From the NCBI RefSeq assembly GCF_000013605.1, contig NC_007908.1, positions 4,402,001-4,466,000 of the forward strand: 64,000 nucleotides of DNA, given 5' to 3'. This document shows, one piece after another, positions 35,838-44,122 of this stretch (position 1 is the stretch's first letter; every line of letters begins with the position of its first letter). The notes beneath the pieces are model-generated. The model saw only the letters and a list, made by a program, of their open reading frames with translations. It was not told where the DNA came from and searched no databases. This DNA is from Rhodoferax ferrireducens T118. GTDB taxonomy: Bacteria > Pseudomonadota > Gammaproteobacteria > Burkholderiales > Burkholderiaceae_C. The position numbers and the translations under genes were made by a program.

Positions 35838-36758
35838 TCAGTCTCGCAATGAGTGGTGTGTGAGCGACATGAACAATTGCTCCAAATCGGCGTGGCCAAA
35901 ACGCGCATGGCGGACCACCAGACCGGCCGCGTCCACGGCCGCGATGACGCCAGCCAAACTACGCCGTGACGCCAGCGTGAGCTGCACGCCCGTACCCAGC
36001 AGCGTGACGTCGCCAAAGGGTGACAGCAAGGATTGCAAGCGTTCTGGTTCATCGCCTTCAAGCGCCAATTGCAGCAACGTTCCGTTGGCGTTGAGCAGTT
36101 CGGCCAGGGGCCCTTTGATCAACACCCGGCCTTGATCAAGGATGACCACGCGATCGGCAATGGCCTGGACTTCTTCCATGTAGTGCGAGGTGTAAATCAC
36201 GGCACACCCATCCTGCGCCAGCTGTTTGATGGCTTGCAGTAAAAAAGCCCGCGATTGGGGGTCCACGCCGACGCTGGGTTCGTCGAACAACAACAACTCA
36301 GGACGGTGCAGCAAGGCAATCGCCAGATTGAGACGCCGCTTGAGACCGCCTGAGAGGCGATCTGCATGCACCGAGGCGTAGCGCTCCAGTTGTGCAAACG
36401 CCAGACATTCGGCAATGCGCAATTTTTTCTCGCTTCCCGACAGACTGCCCACGCCAGCAAAACAGGCGAGATTCTCGACCACGCTCAAGTTGGGATAAAA
36501 GGCGTACTCCTGCGGTGCCACGGCGATGCGCGTCGGCTGGCTGGCACGTACTACGGCCAGGGCTTGCTGGTCAATGGTAATGTCGCCGCTCTGTAGCGCC
36601 AGCAGTCCGCAGAGATGCGCAATGAGCGTTGTTTTCCCCGCTCCATTGGGGCCGAGCAAGCCCAGCACTTCGCCACGTTGAGCTTCAAACGAGACGTCAC
36701 TGAGCGCCGCGACATTCGCCGTCGGGTAGCGAAAATTCAGGTTGCGGATGGCCAGCAT
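35838..36758 (-). CDS. ABC transporter ATP-binding protein of the pigment cluster
   Basis: 306 aa. Walker [15 protein letters not shown] is near residue 33, followed by the Q loop ([14 protein letters not shown]), signature [12 protein letters not shown], Walker [18 protein letters not shown] and the switch His in [14 protein letters not shown]-terminal regulatory extension follows. It forms an exporter with the downstream permease. Its start codon overlaps the stop of the BtrH-like gene by one base, so the operon is tightly coupled. Confidence 0.92.
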   Translation of the reverse strand: MLAIRNLNFRYPTANVAALSDVSFEAQRGEVLGLLGPNGAGKTTLIAHLCGLLALQSGDITIDQQALAVVRASQPTRIAVAPQEYAFYPNLSVVENLACFAGVGSLSGSEKKLRIAECLAFAQLERYASVHADRLSGGLKRRLNLAIALLHRPELLLFDEPSVGVDPQSRAFLLQAIKQLAQDGCAVIYTSHYMEEVQAIADRVVILDQGRVLIKGPLAELLNANGTLLQLALEGDEPERLQSLLSPFGDVTLLGTGVQLTLASRRSLAGVIAAVDAAGLVVRHARFGHADLEQLFMSLTHHSLRD

Positions 36759-37750
36759 CAGGCGACAGCGGTCTTGAGCGCCCGGAAAAATTCAGTCTCG
36801 CGCTCGGCTTGACCGCGCAACATGTCTGCCAGTTTTTTCGGTTCGAACGACTCACGGCCTTTGATCATGCGCGCGGCTTTCAAGGCGAATTCACGCCAGC
36901 CGTCGCCAGTTTCATTCAGGCGCTCCGACAGCACGGAGAGTTCAGTCAGGCCAGTGATTTGCGCGGCTTCCTGCAAGAACGCCGCGTAGATAAAACGGAA
37001 ACCCGCACCGCCGGTGCCGATTTCTTCCTGCATGCGCACGATGTGGCCAACATAGTTGAGACTGTGTTCCGAAGTGTCGAGCTTGGCCACCCGGTTGGCC
37101 AGCATGCGCATGCCTCGAACGCCAATCAGGGGAATGGGGCCCAGCATGATGCGTACGGTTTTTTTGATGGCACTTTTAACCGCTTCGGCTCTGACTTCCG
37201 TGCGGCCGACGCCTTCCAGAAAATACAGCAGGCCTTTGGGCGCGAGCGCCCCTTTGGCAAACCGGGCACGCTGCAGGTCGGCACTGGCGCAGCGTTGCGG
37301 CAGGTCTGCCACCGGGTCGCTGATCAGGTAATCATCGCCGTCTTTGCCGTACACCAGCAGGTTGTGGGCGTTGAAATGAAAGCGCATGTCTTCCGGAAAA
37401 TACGGCAGCCAGAACACCGAGGTTTGCAACCCGACCACTTGGCCTTGCGCCAGCAGCTCGTCGAGCCGACGCATACCGGCTTCAGGGGCGCGGAAGGTCT
37501 CAAAACGAAAGTGGGCCTGAAACGGTTTGCTCATGCCCTTGAGGATGAACTTGGGCGGCATGCGGTACGCAATGAGCGGGAAGCCGGTGAGTTTGATGAA
37601 CGGCAGGTAGGCGAAGGACAAGGCCGAAGACAGGCCAAAGGCCATCGCTTCAGACAGCTTCGCGCCGTGGTGCGTCATCAGGTTGGCGGCGGCACCGCTC
37701 TCGCAATGTGCCGCGTGACGATGCTGAAAAGGGGTCACGGTCGTGTTCAT
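36758..37750 (-). CDS. BtrH-like N-terminal domain protein (putative acyltransferase)
   Basis: 330 aa from MNTTVTPFQHRHAAHC; the open frame extends 56 codons upstream through unrelated sequence. Cys16 in HAAHCESGAA and the LSEAMAFGLSSALSFAYLP segment match the BtrH N-terminal (DUF4872-associated) domain. In butirosin synthesis BtrH transfers an acyl chain from an ACP to an amine through a cysteine. Homologues are regular members of dialkylresorcinol/flexirubin loci, so joining an acyl chain from ACP to another pigment moiety is a reasonable but untested role. The start overlaps the preceding small gene by 4 bp. Confidence 0.75.
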   Translation of the reverse strand: MNTTVTPFQHRHAAHCESGAAANLMTHHGAKLSEAMAFGLSSALSFAYLPFIKLTGFPLIAYRMPPKFILKGMSKPFQAHFRFETFRAPEAGMRRLDELLAQGQVVGLQTSVFWLPYFPEDMRFHFNAHNLLVYGKDGDDYLISDPVADLPQRCASADLQRARFAKGALAPKGLLYFLEGVGRTEVRAEAVKSAIKKTVRIMLGPIPLIGVRGMRMLANRVAKLDTSEHSLNYVGHIVRMQEEIGTGGAGFRFIYAAFLQEAAQITGLTELSVLSERLNETGDGWREFALKAARMIKGRESFEPKKLADMLRGQAERETEFFRALKTAVA

Positions 37751-38142
37751 GGTCGGGTTTGCAACTGGGCGGTGGTCAGCCCGAGCGCTTCGGCATACCG
37801 GGCCAGCAGGCGCGGTGATAGCTGCGAAAAACGCTGCGGATTGAAGTGGCGGCGAATACGCCATTGCCAGATGCCGCTGATTTGCGACAGCAGCGCCACA
37901 TCCATACGGCGGGCGCACATCCAGTACTCCAGCGGTGCGCTTTGACCCGCCAGCACACGCGTTTTGGCTTCTTCGGCCAGAGCATTCATGCGGTGTACCG
38001 CCTGCATCGTGACGGTCTCATCTACTTCCGATCCACGCGAGGGGACGATCACCATCATGCCCTCGGCATCCTTGGCGTACAGCGCCTTGCGATGACTGCC
38101 CAGCGTGCAATTGCCCTCTTGAGGCACGTCGTTCACGTCCAT
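37747..38142 (-). CDS. Small conserved pigment-cluster protein of unknown function
   Basis: 131 aa, soluble, no signal peptide. The N-terminal half contains short strands (ALYAKDAEGMMVIVPSRGSEVDE). The C-terminal half is helical and Arg-rich (MCARRMDVALLSQISGIWQWRIRRHF; SPRLLARYAEALGLTTAQL). I recognise no catalytic motif. It overlaps its neighbours on both sides (1 bp with the DarB-like gene, 4 bp with the BtrH-like gene), so it is a real operon member and perhaps an accessory subunit of one of them. Confidence 0.7.
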   Translation of the reverse strand: MDVNDVPQEGNCTLGSHRKALYAKDAEGMMVIVPSRGSEVDETVTMQAVHRMNALAEEAKTRVLAGQSAPLEYWMCARRMDVALLSQISGIWQWRIRRHFNPQRFSQLSPRLLARYAEALGLTTAQLQTRP

Positions 38143-39275
38143 CAGACGGCTTCCAAGAAGATGAAGCCGCTGGAGAATCGACCGCTTTCAGGGACGAACA
38201 TCAACAATTTGTGCCCTTTCTGGATGCGACCAGACTGAAACAGTTCGTCAAGCATGATGAAGGGAGAAGCAGAGCCTGTGTTGCCCTTTTGCACTAGATT
38301 GGTAAACCAGTTCTCGCGCGGGATGTTCAAACCGGCTTCTGCAACGCCATCAGCAGCAGGGTCAGCAAAGTAATTGGACGAGAAGTGTGGCAAGAACCAG
38401 TCGATCTGCTGTCCCGCCAGGTTGTGTTTCTTCACCAACTCCCGCAGGGGCTCGGTGAGTGTGGCGCGCACGACATGTTCATTAAGCAGTTTCACATCCT
38501 GCTTTACCGTGAACACTGAGCGCGCGGCGCATTCCTGACTTGAGAATAACTGCCAACCGGTCAAGGAATCATCGGCGTTCTTTTCCGCCCCGGAATACAT
38601 GCAAGGTGGCAGTTCATGGGCAGCGGAGGAGAGTTCCACCCACTGCACTTTCAGGCTCAGCGCGCCGTTGGGTTTATTTTCCAGCAGCACAGCGCCCGCA
38701 CCGTCAGACAGCATCCAGCGCAAGAAATCTTTCTCGAAAGCGATTTCGGGGCGTGCTTCCAACTCATTCACTTTGTGATCAAGTTCAGCGTCAAAGTTGC
38801 GGGCACGCAATGCCAGCGAGGCCATTTCGGAAGCCACGGCAACTGCACGCTGCGCGTCTCCCGCACGCACTGACAGCCAGGCATATTTGAAGGCAGCAGC
38901 CCCGGCCAGGCAGATGCCAGCCAACGAGACCACTTCCAGGCGAGGCCAACCCAAAGCGCCATGCACCATGACCCCATGCGATGGCATCAATTGATCAGGT
39001 CGCGAGGTGGCGGCAGCCAGGCAATCCACAGGGCCGAGGTCACCCAATGCGCGGACAGCATGCGCCGCCAGTTCGGCATTGGTCATAACCGGCTCGCCGG
39101 TGGTAGGGTCCAGCGCATAGTGACGACTCTGGATGCCGTTGTTACGCAACACAATGCGACGTGCCCGGGAAGGACGCCCGCCGACCATGCCGAGCACCGA
39201 CTCCATCTCGTCATTGCCCACGGGCAACAGTGGCAAATACGACGCTGTGCGCGTCAGGAAAACATCACAACTCAT
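38142..39275 (-). CDS. darB: Dialkylresorcinol-forming ketosynthase III (DarB-like)
   Basis: 377 aa from MSCDVFLTRTASYLP. It has a KASIII/thiolase fold with the Cys-His-Asn triad of that class: Cys122 in LAGICLAGAAAFKYAW, His in WFLPHFSSNYFADP, and Asn in KGNTGSASPFIML. DarB enzymes condense two beta-ketoacyl thioesters into a cyclohexanedione, the precursor of dialkylresorcinols. Its position next to a DarA-like gene strongly supports this role over fatty acid initiation. It overlaps the end of the DarA-like gene by 11 bp. Confidence 0.87.
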   Translation of the reverse strand: MSCDVFLTRTASYLPLLPVGNDEMESVLGMVGGRPSRARRIVLRNNGIQSRHYALDPTTGEPVMTNAELAAHAVRALGDLGPVDCLAAATSRPDQLMPSHGVMVHGALGWPRLEVVSLAGICLAGAAAFKYAWLSVRAGDAQRAVAVASEMASLALRARNFDAELDHKVNELEARPEIAFEKDFLRWMLSDGAGAVLLENKPNGALSLKVQWVELSSAAHELPPCMYSGAEKNADDSLTGWQLFSSQECAARSVFTVKQDVKLLNEHVVRATLTEPLRELVKKHNLAGQQIDWFLPHFSSNYFADPAADGVAEAGLNIPRENWFTNLVQKGNTGSASPFIMLDELFQSGRIQKGHKLLMFVPESGRFSSGFIFLEAV

Positions 39276-40254
39276 ACAAGGCCATCCTCTCGGTACCGGA
39301 ACCCGACGGTGCGTCAAATTTCTGCTTGAGCAATGCCATCTTCCGCTGCAAGAACGGCCGCAATACCGCCTGCATGAGCAAACTCAAGGGCACGACGCTC
39401 AGAATCAGCGTGATCAAAAAACATACATACAGAAGCAAAAAGGGACGGCGATGCCACTGTCCCGGCTCCCCCACGGTGCGCAGCAACTTGCCCCAGAGGT
39501 GGAAGCTTCGGGTGCCCGCCTTCTCGCTGAACAGCAGACTCGGATCAGAATCTGCCGCATTCAAACCGGTGAGCAAGGGCGCCGTGCCTCGCTCCTGGTC
39601 GTTTTGCAAGGCGTCACGCAACGCGAAGCCAAAGCGGCTCGCAGCTTTGATACTGGCCGCATCAATCCCGGCCGGTGGCAAACCCGGCAACAAGTCACGC
39701 TTGCCGCTGAGCAGCCACACCGGTGTGGTCAGCAGTGTGGTCATCGTGGAGCTGGGGTCGACCATGGCCACGTTGTCGAGCAAACGTGCACCGCAGGCAG
39801 CCAGCAAACTTTTCGTTTTCTCCTGCGCCAGCATCCACATATTGCGACAGGCAATGACGGTCACCACCGGCTTGCCCATCAACAGCTTTTTGGCCAGCGG
39901 GTGTTTGAGAAAGGCGGTGATGGGCAAGGACGGGGCGAGAAACCAGACCTGGTAGGGCAGGATCACCAGATCGAAGTCCTCGTCACCCGTCAGGGACAAA
40001 GGGTGCAACGATGGCGCCACCATTTGGGCAGATTCAGGAAAGGCATCAAGAAAGCTGAAAAATCGCCACGGAAACGGATAAGGATGGACTGGTCGCAAGG
40101 TCTCGATGTGAACGCTGAAGTGAGGACATTGCTGCAGCGGCGCTACGATACTCTGCGTGATCTCGGCCAGTTGCCCGGTTTGCGAGTAAGACAAAACCAG
40201 AATGCGCTTGATAGAGGCTCGGGTTGGGGTTTTGATTGTGTTCAATGGAGCCAT
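39265..40254 (-). CDS. darA: Dialkylresorcinol aromatase / condensing enzyme (DarA-like)
   Basis: 329 aa. The N-terminus IKRILVLSYSQTGQLAEITQ has the flavodoxin-type FMN phosphate-binding loop, and PFPWRFFSFLDAFPES is a hallmark of the DarA family. Further FMN-site strands appear at LVILPYQVWFLAPSLP and PVVTVIACRNMW. A C-terminal membrane helix (LLLYVCFLITLILSVVPLSLLM) anchors it to the inner membrane. DarA is described as oxidising the DarB product to the resorcinol. It is upstream of darB in the operon. Confidence 0.85.
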   Translation of the reverse strand: MAPLNTIKTPTRASIKRILVLSYSQTGQLAEITQSIVAPLQQCPHFSVHIETLRPVHPYPFPWRFFSFLDAFPESAQMVAPSLHPLSLTGDEDFDLVILPYQVWFLAPSLPITAFLKHPLAKKLLMGKPVVTVIACRNMWMLAQEKTKSLLAACGARLLDNVAMVDPSSTMTTLLTTPVWLLSGKRDLLPGLPPAGIDAASIKAASRFGFALRDALQNDQERGTAPLLTGLNAADSDPSLLFSEKAGTRSFHLWGKLLRTVGEPGQWHRRPFLLLYVCFLITLILSVVPLSLLMQAVLRPFLQRKMALLKQKFDAPSGSGTERMALYEL

Positions 40255-40340
40255 CTAACTGCAAAGACATCCATCCTTGATGGATATTGAAAAAGTAGTA
40301 TGGCTATTATCGTTCCAAGCATGGGTCACTCCCGGCTTGA

Positions 40341-40892
40341 CTATGCCAGGTGCGCAACATGGGCCACAGGCATCCAGGCGGCAAAAGTGGCCGCAGAATC
40401 ATGTTTTTCCGGCGCATCAGGACGAAGCCTCAACCAATTGCTGGAACCACCCTCCGTTTCGTCGACACAGCCCAGCAGCACACCGCCACGTCCGGTCTGC
40501 ACACTTGCCAGACGCAGCAAGTCCTGCGGCAGCGCGGCCGCGAGAAAGCAGGCGTGACCGGTCCAATCCATTTGGGCCGCCAGCAAAGCCAGCAATTGAC
40601 TCGGCTGTGTCTGCAAGAACGTCAGTGGCATGGGCAAACCGTCACACATCTGCGCCAGGGCGCTGTCGGTTGCGGCATAGGTGCCGCGGCGGCTGGTCAG
40701 CAGCAATATCGCATCTGAGGGCAACGTCTTTTCACCGGCATCAGTCATGCAACGCAATGCGCCATACAGACCCAGCTCCGCCCAGGTGCCGATACGACGG
40801 GGCTTGGCACCCAGCAATTGGGCGAGTTGTTCACGCCAATCGGCAGGCGGTGGGGCGGCGATGCAGCGTCCGCTGACTGTAAGGTGACTCAT
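40341..40892 (-). CDS. Short ketosynthase-like (chain-length-factor-like) protein
   Basis: 183 aa. LPSDAILLLTSRRGTYAATD, PMPLTFLQTQPSQLLALLAA and DWTGHACFLAAALPQDLLRLA in sequence trace the N-terminal lobe of a condensing enzyme. The active-site cysteine and the histidine half are absent. It overlaps the stop of the full ketosynthase gene by 4 bp, the usual layout of a KS/chain-length-factor pair. I infer that it dimerises with that ketosynthase; no direct motif proves it. Confidence 0.65.
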   Translation of the reverse strand: MSHLTVSGRCIAAPPPADWREQLAQLLGAKPRRIGTWAELGLYGALRCMTDAGEKTLPSDAILLLTSRRGTYAATDSALAQMCDGLPMPLTFLQTQPSQLLALLAAQMDWTGHACFLAAALPQDLLRLASVQTGRGGVLLGCVDETEGGSSNWLRLRPDAPEKHDSAATFAAWMPVAHVAHLA

Positions 40893-41950
40893 GTGCGCTC
40901 CAACACCACCGTGGCATGCCCGCCGCCGAATCCAAGGATAGTCGCCATGACACGGCGAACCGCATCCGGCTGGTGTGCCATGAAATTGACGCCCAAGGTT
41001 TCATCCACCGAATCAGCATACGTCGGCCACACACCTTGTTCCAGGCAGGCGGTAAGCAAGGCAACTTCTGCGGCCCCGGATGCACCCATGGTGTGTCCGA
41101 TGGCCATCTTTAGCGAAACCAGGGGCGGGATAACTTGAAACATGTCACGCAAGCCTTGCGCCTCAATGGCATCGTTGCCCGGACTGCCCGCGGCCTGTAC
41201 CTTGACTAGGTCGATGGCCTGCGCAGCCAAACCACATTGCGCCAAAGCACTTTGGTACATGTTCACAATGGCAAGGGCTGAGGCGCTGGTCGGCTGCCGA
41301 CCATCCACCACGTTGGCACCCCCGAGCATTTGCCAGGGCGAGTTTTGGTGGTTGGAGAGACGTAATGCAGCAACCGCTTCACCCAGGACCAGACCGTTGC
41401 GATCCTGGCCAAAAGGTTTGCTGCGATCTGGCGAGAGCAATTGCAAGGCGGCAAAACCACCCAAAGTCAGTTGGTTGCTCAGTTCTACACCCAGTACCAA
41501 GGCATCCTCCACCTCGCCGCTGCGGAGCAAGGCATGTGCCGCCATCATGGCGTTGAGACTGGAGGTGCAGGCCGTGCTGAGCACATACACCGGCCCGCGC
41601 CACTGCAACCAGCTGGCGACCTTGTCGGCGAAGGCCTGGTAATCCATGCCTGCGGCACCCTGCTCCACGGCACCGATGTCAAACGACGATGTGGCAATGA
41701 ACAAGGCCCCGTCACAGGCCCGTTCGGCCCCGGCCTCCAGGGCGACCCGCCGAATAAGCGTGCAGGCGCGCTCATTCCAGTCACTCTGGGTATCAGCTAT
41801 GGCACGATAAGGAAAACTGGGGGCTGACTCACCAGGCAAAACACAGGTGGCAGCCGTGTCACTCCCTCGGGACAAGGCCGTCAACGACGTTTTCACCGTC
41901 AAACCCAGCGCACAGGCCAGCCCACGGCCCGCGAGATAGACCGGTTTCAT
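40889..41950 (-). CDS. Beta-ketoacyl-ACP synthase with substituted first catalytic histidine
   Basis: 353 aa, KAS I/II fold. The nucleophile is intact (Cys128 in LSTACTSSLNA), and the second histidine and glycine-rich loop are intact (His286 in KMAIGHTMGASG). The first histidine of the HGTGTxxND motif is replaced: the stretch reads VQAAGSPGND, with Ala254 where His is expected. It could still accept acyl chains but should be impaired in decarboxylation, unless partner residues compensate. It lies in the DAR operon between its own ACP and a KS-like partner, overlapping both by 4 bp. Confidence 0.85.
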   Translation of the reverse strand: MKPVYLAGRGLACALGLTVKTSLTALSRGSDTAATCVLPGESAPSFPYRAIADTQSDWNERACTLIRRVALEAGAERACDGALFIATSSFDIGAVEQGAAGMDYQAFADKVASWLQWRGPVYVLSTACTSSLNAMMAAHALLRSGEVEDALVLGVELSNQLTLGGFAALQLLSPDRSKPFGQDRNGLVLGEAVAALRLSNHQNSPWQMLGGANVVDGRQPTSASALAIVNMYQSALAQCGLAAQAIDLVKVQAAGSPGNDAIEAQGLRDMFQVIPPLVSLKMAIGHTMGASGAAEVALLTACLEQGVWPTYADSVDETLGVNFMAHQPDAVRRVMATILGFGGGHATVVLERT

Positions 41951-42219
41951 GTCGGTTGATGCGTGCGCAGATACTCAGCCAAGGCCAACAACGAGACCAT
42001 CGCGCGACGCGTGTCTTTGCTGTCGGGCATGCGCACGCGGTACTTTTTTTGAATCGCCATGGAAATCTGCAGGGCATCGAGTGAATCGAGATCCAACCGG
42101 GACTCTGACCCGAACCACGGCTCGTCGTCGCGCAGTCCATCGGCAGGTTCTGTCTTATCCACGGCAGAGAGGATGTACGCTTTTAATTCGGAGCGGAATG
42201 CAATGTCGTGTTCGTTCAT
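41947..42219 (-). CDS. Acyl carrier protein of the dialkylresorcinol operon
   Basis: 90 aa from MNEHDIAFRSELK; seven more upstream codons are open. The phosphopantetheine site is Ser46 in RLDLDSLDALQIS, followed by helix III (MAIQKKYRVRMPDSKDTRR). It overlaps the ketosynthase start by 4 bp. The second residue of the classical DSLD motif and the acidic surface around it are typical of type II systems. It probably carries the beta-ketoacyl chains that DarB condenses. Confidence 0.88.
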   Translation of the reverse strand: MNEHDIAFRSELKAYILSAVDKTEPADGLRDDEPWFGSESRLDLDSLDALQISMAIQKKYRVRMPDSKDTRRAMVSLLALAEYLRTHQPT

Positions 42220-42365
42220 GGGTTGAAGAAATCTCGCCACATCATGTGCACAAGATTCGCCTTGCTAGGTAATAGTGCATAAATAGTAATCATCGCACGC
42301 CATTTATCTGGCATTTCTTTTATGGACGGGGTTGCCGATGCCCTGAGTCAGCGGCGTCCCGCCGT

Positions 42366-43034
42366 TCAGCGCACCGACTGCAGTTTGCGATCAAACCACC
42401 TGGAGCTCCAGGCAAACACGATTCCCAGTGCGGTACCGGCCAGCACATCCAGCGACACATGCTGCTTGGTGGCCATGGTGGAGTACAAAATAGCAACGCC
42501 CCACAACATCTGAATCGACTGCGCGCGCCACCCCAGGCGCACCTCCCACATCAACCAGTACAGCCAGAAACTCGAATACACCGCCGCCGCCACGTGCAGC
42601 GATGGACAAGCATTACCAGCCGCATCCACCGCTTTGAGAAAAGCCACGCTTGGATACTGCGCCCAATCGATGTCGGCCGGTGGCACGGCGTTGGGCCACC
42701 AGTAAAAAATGGCCAGGGCGAACAAGCACATGAGGCCAATCCAGACACCAAAGTTCAGCAGCCGGGTGCGCGCAGGCATCAACATCACGGGCAACGAACA
42801 ATAAATCCACAGAGACAAATAGGGAACCAGCGCCAACGGCAAAAAACCGATCCACCGGTCCACCACCGTCAGCGGCATGGTGGTGACGGGGAACACGGGG
42901 TTCTTCAGCAAAAAAAGGTAGGCCCAGAAAAAAACCGACATGAATGCACTGGTGCCAAAAAATTTGAACCAGAAATCATTCAGGAAAATCGCGCGCCAAT
43001 CGACAACAGGCGGGGGAGAAAAATCAGAGGGCAT
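42366..43034 (-). CDS. PAP2-family membrane phosphatase
   Basis: 222 aa with about six membrane segments. The phosphatase motifs are partly visible: NACPSLHVAAAVYSSFW (PSxH) and KQHVSLDVLAGTALG (the terminal HxxxD). The N-terminal KxxxxxxRP motif is not obvious. Relatives dephosphorylate lipid phosphates or act in inositol phosphoceramide-type transfer at the periplasmic face. It is first in the minus-strand operon, 147 bp before the ACP, and divergent from the aryl polyene operon. Confidence 0.83.
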   Translation of the reverse strand: MPSDFSPPPVVDWRAIFLNDFWFKFFGTSAFMSVFFWAYLFLLKNPVFPVTTMPLTVVDRWIGFLPLALVPYLSLWIYCSLPVMLMPARTRLLNFGVWIGLMCLFALAIFYWWPNAVPPADIDWAQYPSVAFLKAVDAAGNACPSLHVAAAVYSSFWLYWLMWEVRLGWRAQSIQMLWGVAILYSTMATKQHVSLDVLAGTALGIVFAWSSRWFDRKLQSVR

Positions 43035-43049
43035 GCTGGAAGAAGGGAC

Positions 43050-43077
43050 TTGGAAGATGTCTTGAGTACACTAAAAT
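43050..43077 (+). promoter_or_regulatory. Candidate promoter of the aryl polyene operon
   Basis: A -35-like TTGGAA and a -10-like TAAAAT are separated by 16 bp, about 117 bp before the first ACP gene. The 160-bp gap between the divergent operons must hold promoters for both. This match is by eye only. Confidence 0.35.
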
Positions 43078-43193
43078 GCGTGGCAATCCCCGATTGCGGC
43101 TCCCGCGATGGCAAGAATCGTTCACAAGGAACACTGCCACGGCATCAGACCAACTTGCGCCGCAAACCAATTATTCCACGAATCTTTTCCCCC

Positions 43194-43481
43194 ATGACTA
43201 CCCTATCCAGTCCCGCTGAGGCCAACGCAAAACTCGAACGCGAAGTGGCTCAACTCATGGTCTCGGCGCTGAATCTTGAGGTCGCACCAGAGAGCATCCA
43301 AGCCGACTCCGAGTTGTACGGCGATGGCTTGGGCCTGGATTCCATTGACATTCTGGAAATTGCGCTGGTGGTGTCCAAACAATATGGCATTCAGATGAAG
43401 ACCGAGGGTGAAGACAACTTCGCCATCTTCAAGTCGCTGCGCAGCCTGAGTGCCTATATCGCGGAAAAGCGCACCAAGTGA
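43194..43481 (+). CDS. Acyl carrier protein of the aryl polyene operon
   Basis: 95 aa. The phosphopantetheine serine is Ser50 in DGLGLDSIDILEIAL, with flanking helices EREVAQLMVSALNL and KSLRSLSAYIAEK. It is the first gene of the long plus-strand operon, and its stop overlaps the GTG of the membrane-protein gene (GTGA). It corresponds to one of the two ACPs (ApeE/ApeF) used by characterised aryl polyene synthases. The start is the ATG behind CTTTTCCCCC, without a strong Shine-Dalgarno. Confidence 0.92.
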   Translation: MTTLSSPAEANAKLEREVAQLMVSALNLEVAPESIQADSELYGDGLGLDSIDILEIALVVSKQYGIQMKTEGEDNFAIFKSLRSLSAYIAEKRTK

Positions 43482-44122
43482 CCCGCCTCACGCGGCTCCT
43501 GGTGTTTGCGGTAATTGCCATCGCAGGCGCTGCGTACCTGGCTTTCAGCCACCTGTTGACCATCAACGAACACCCCAGCTTGCTGATGCTGGCACTGGGG
43601 GTGACCCCTCTGACCGTCATGGCCTTGCTCGCTGCCTGGCATTCCCGCATGCGCTGGTTGGCCCTGACCCTGCTTGCGGCACTGGCGCTCACCGTGCTGT
43701 TGTATCTTGGTGCCCTGCGCAACCACGTCAACTGGCTGTATTTCATGCAACATGCCGGCGCCATGTCGCTGCTGGCCCTCACCTTTGGCAGCACACTGGG
43801 GCGTGGCGATGCCGAGGCTCTGTGCTCACGTGTCACACGCCTGATGCTGCCTGGCCCGGTTGATCCAACCTACATGCGCTACACATGGAAGGTCACGCTA
43901 GTCTGGACCGTGTACTTTGTGACCAGTGGGGTGGTGTCGGTAGGCCTGTTTTTCTGGGGGCCGATTACCGTCTGGTCCTACTTTGCCAACCTGCTCACTC
44001 CGGTCTTCGTCGGGCTGATGTTTGTCATTGAATACCTGGTGCGGGTGCGGGTACTGCCTGATCGCGCCCACTTCAGCATCGCCCAGACCATCCAGGCCTA
44101 TCGTTCCTATGAGCAACGCTGA
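43478..44122 (+). CDS. Aryl polyene cluster integral membrane protein (COG4648-like)
   Basis: 214 aa, GTG start coupled to the ACP stop. There are about six hydrophobic segments, including [58 protein letters not shown] and LLTPVFVGLMFVIEYLVR. Proteins like this (COG4648) are constant members of aryl polyene loci, usually next to an ACP and an AMP-ligase. Their role is unknown; they may anchor or organise the synthase at the membrane. Confidence 0.8.
   Translation: MTRLTRLLVFAVIAIAGAAYLAFSHLLTINEHPSLLMLALGVTPLTVMALLAAWHSRMRWLALTLLAALALTVLLYLGALRNHVNWLYFMQHAGAMSLLALTFGSTLGRGDAEALCSRVTRLMLPGPVDPTYMRYTWKVTLVWTVYFVTSGVVSVGLFFWGPITVWSYFANLLTPVFVGLMFVIEYLVRVRVLPDRAHFSIAQTIQAYRSYEQR

Noticed and set aside
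40269..40285. A small ATCCATC/GATGGAT hairpin just upstream of the DarA-like gene
   Set aside because: Stem of only 7 bp in a short gap inside the operon. Too weak to call a terminator or operator.
39133..40290. Plus-strand frames opposite the DarA-like and DarB-like genes
   Set aside because: Gln/Arg-rich antisense translations without domains. The opposite strand is clearly coding.
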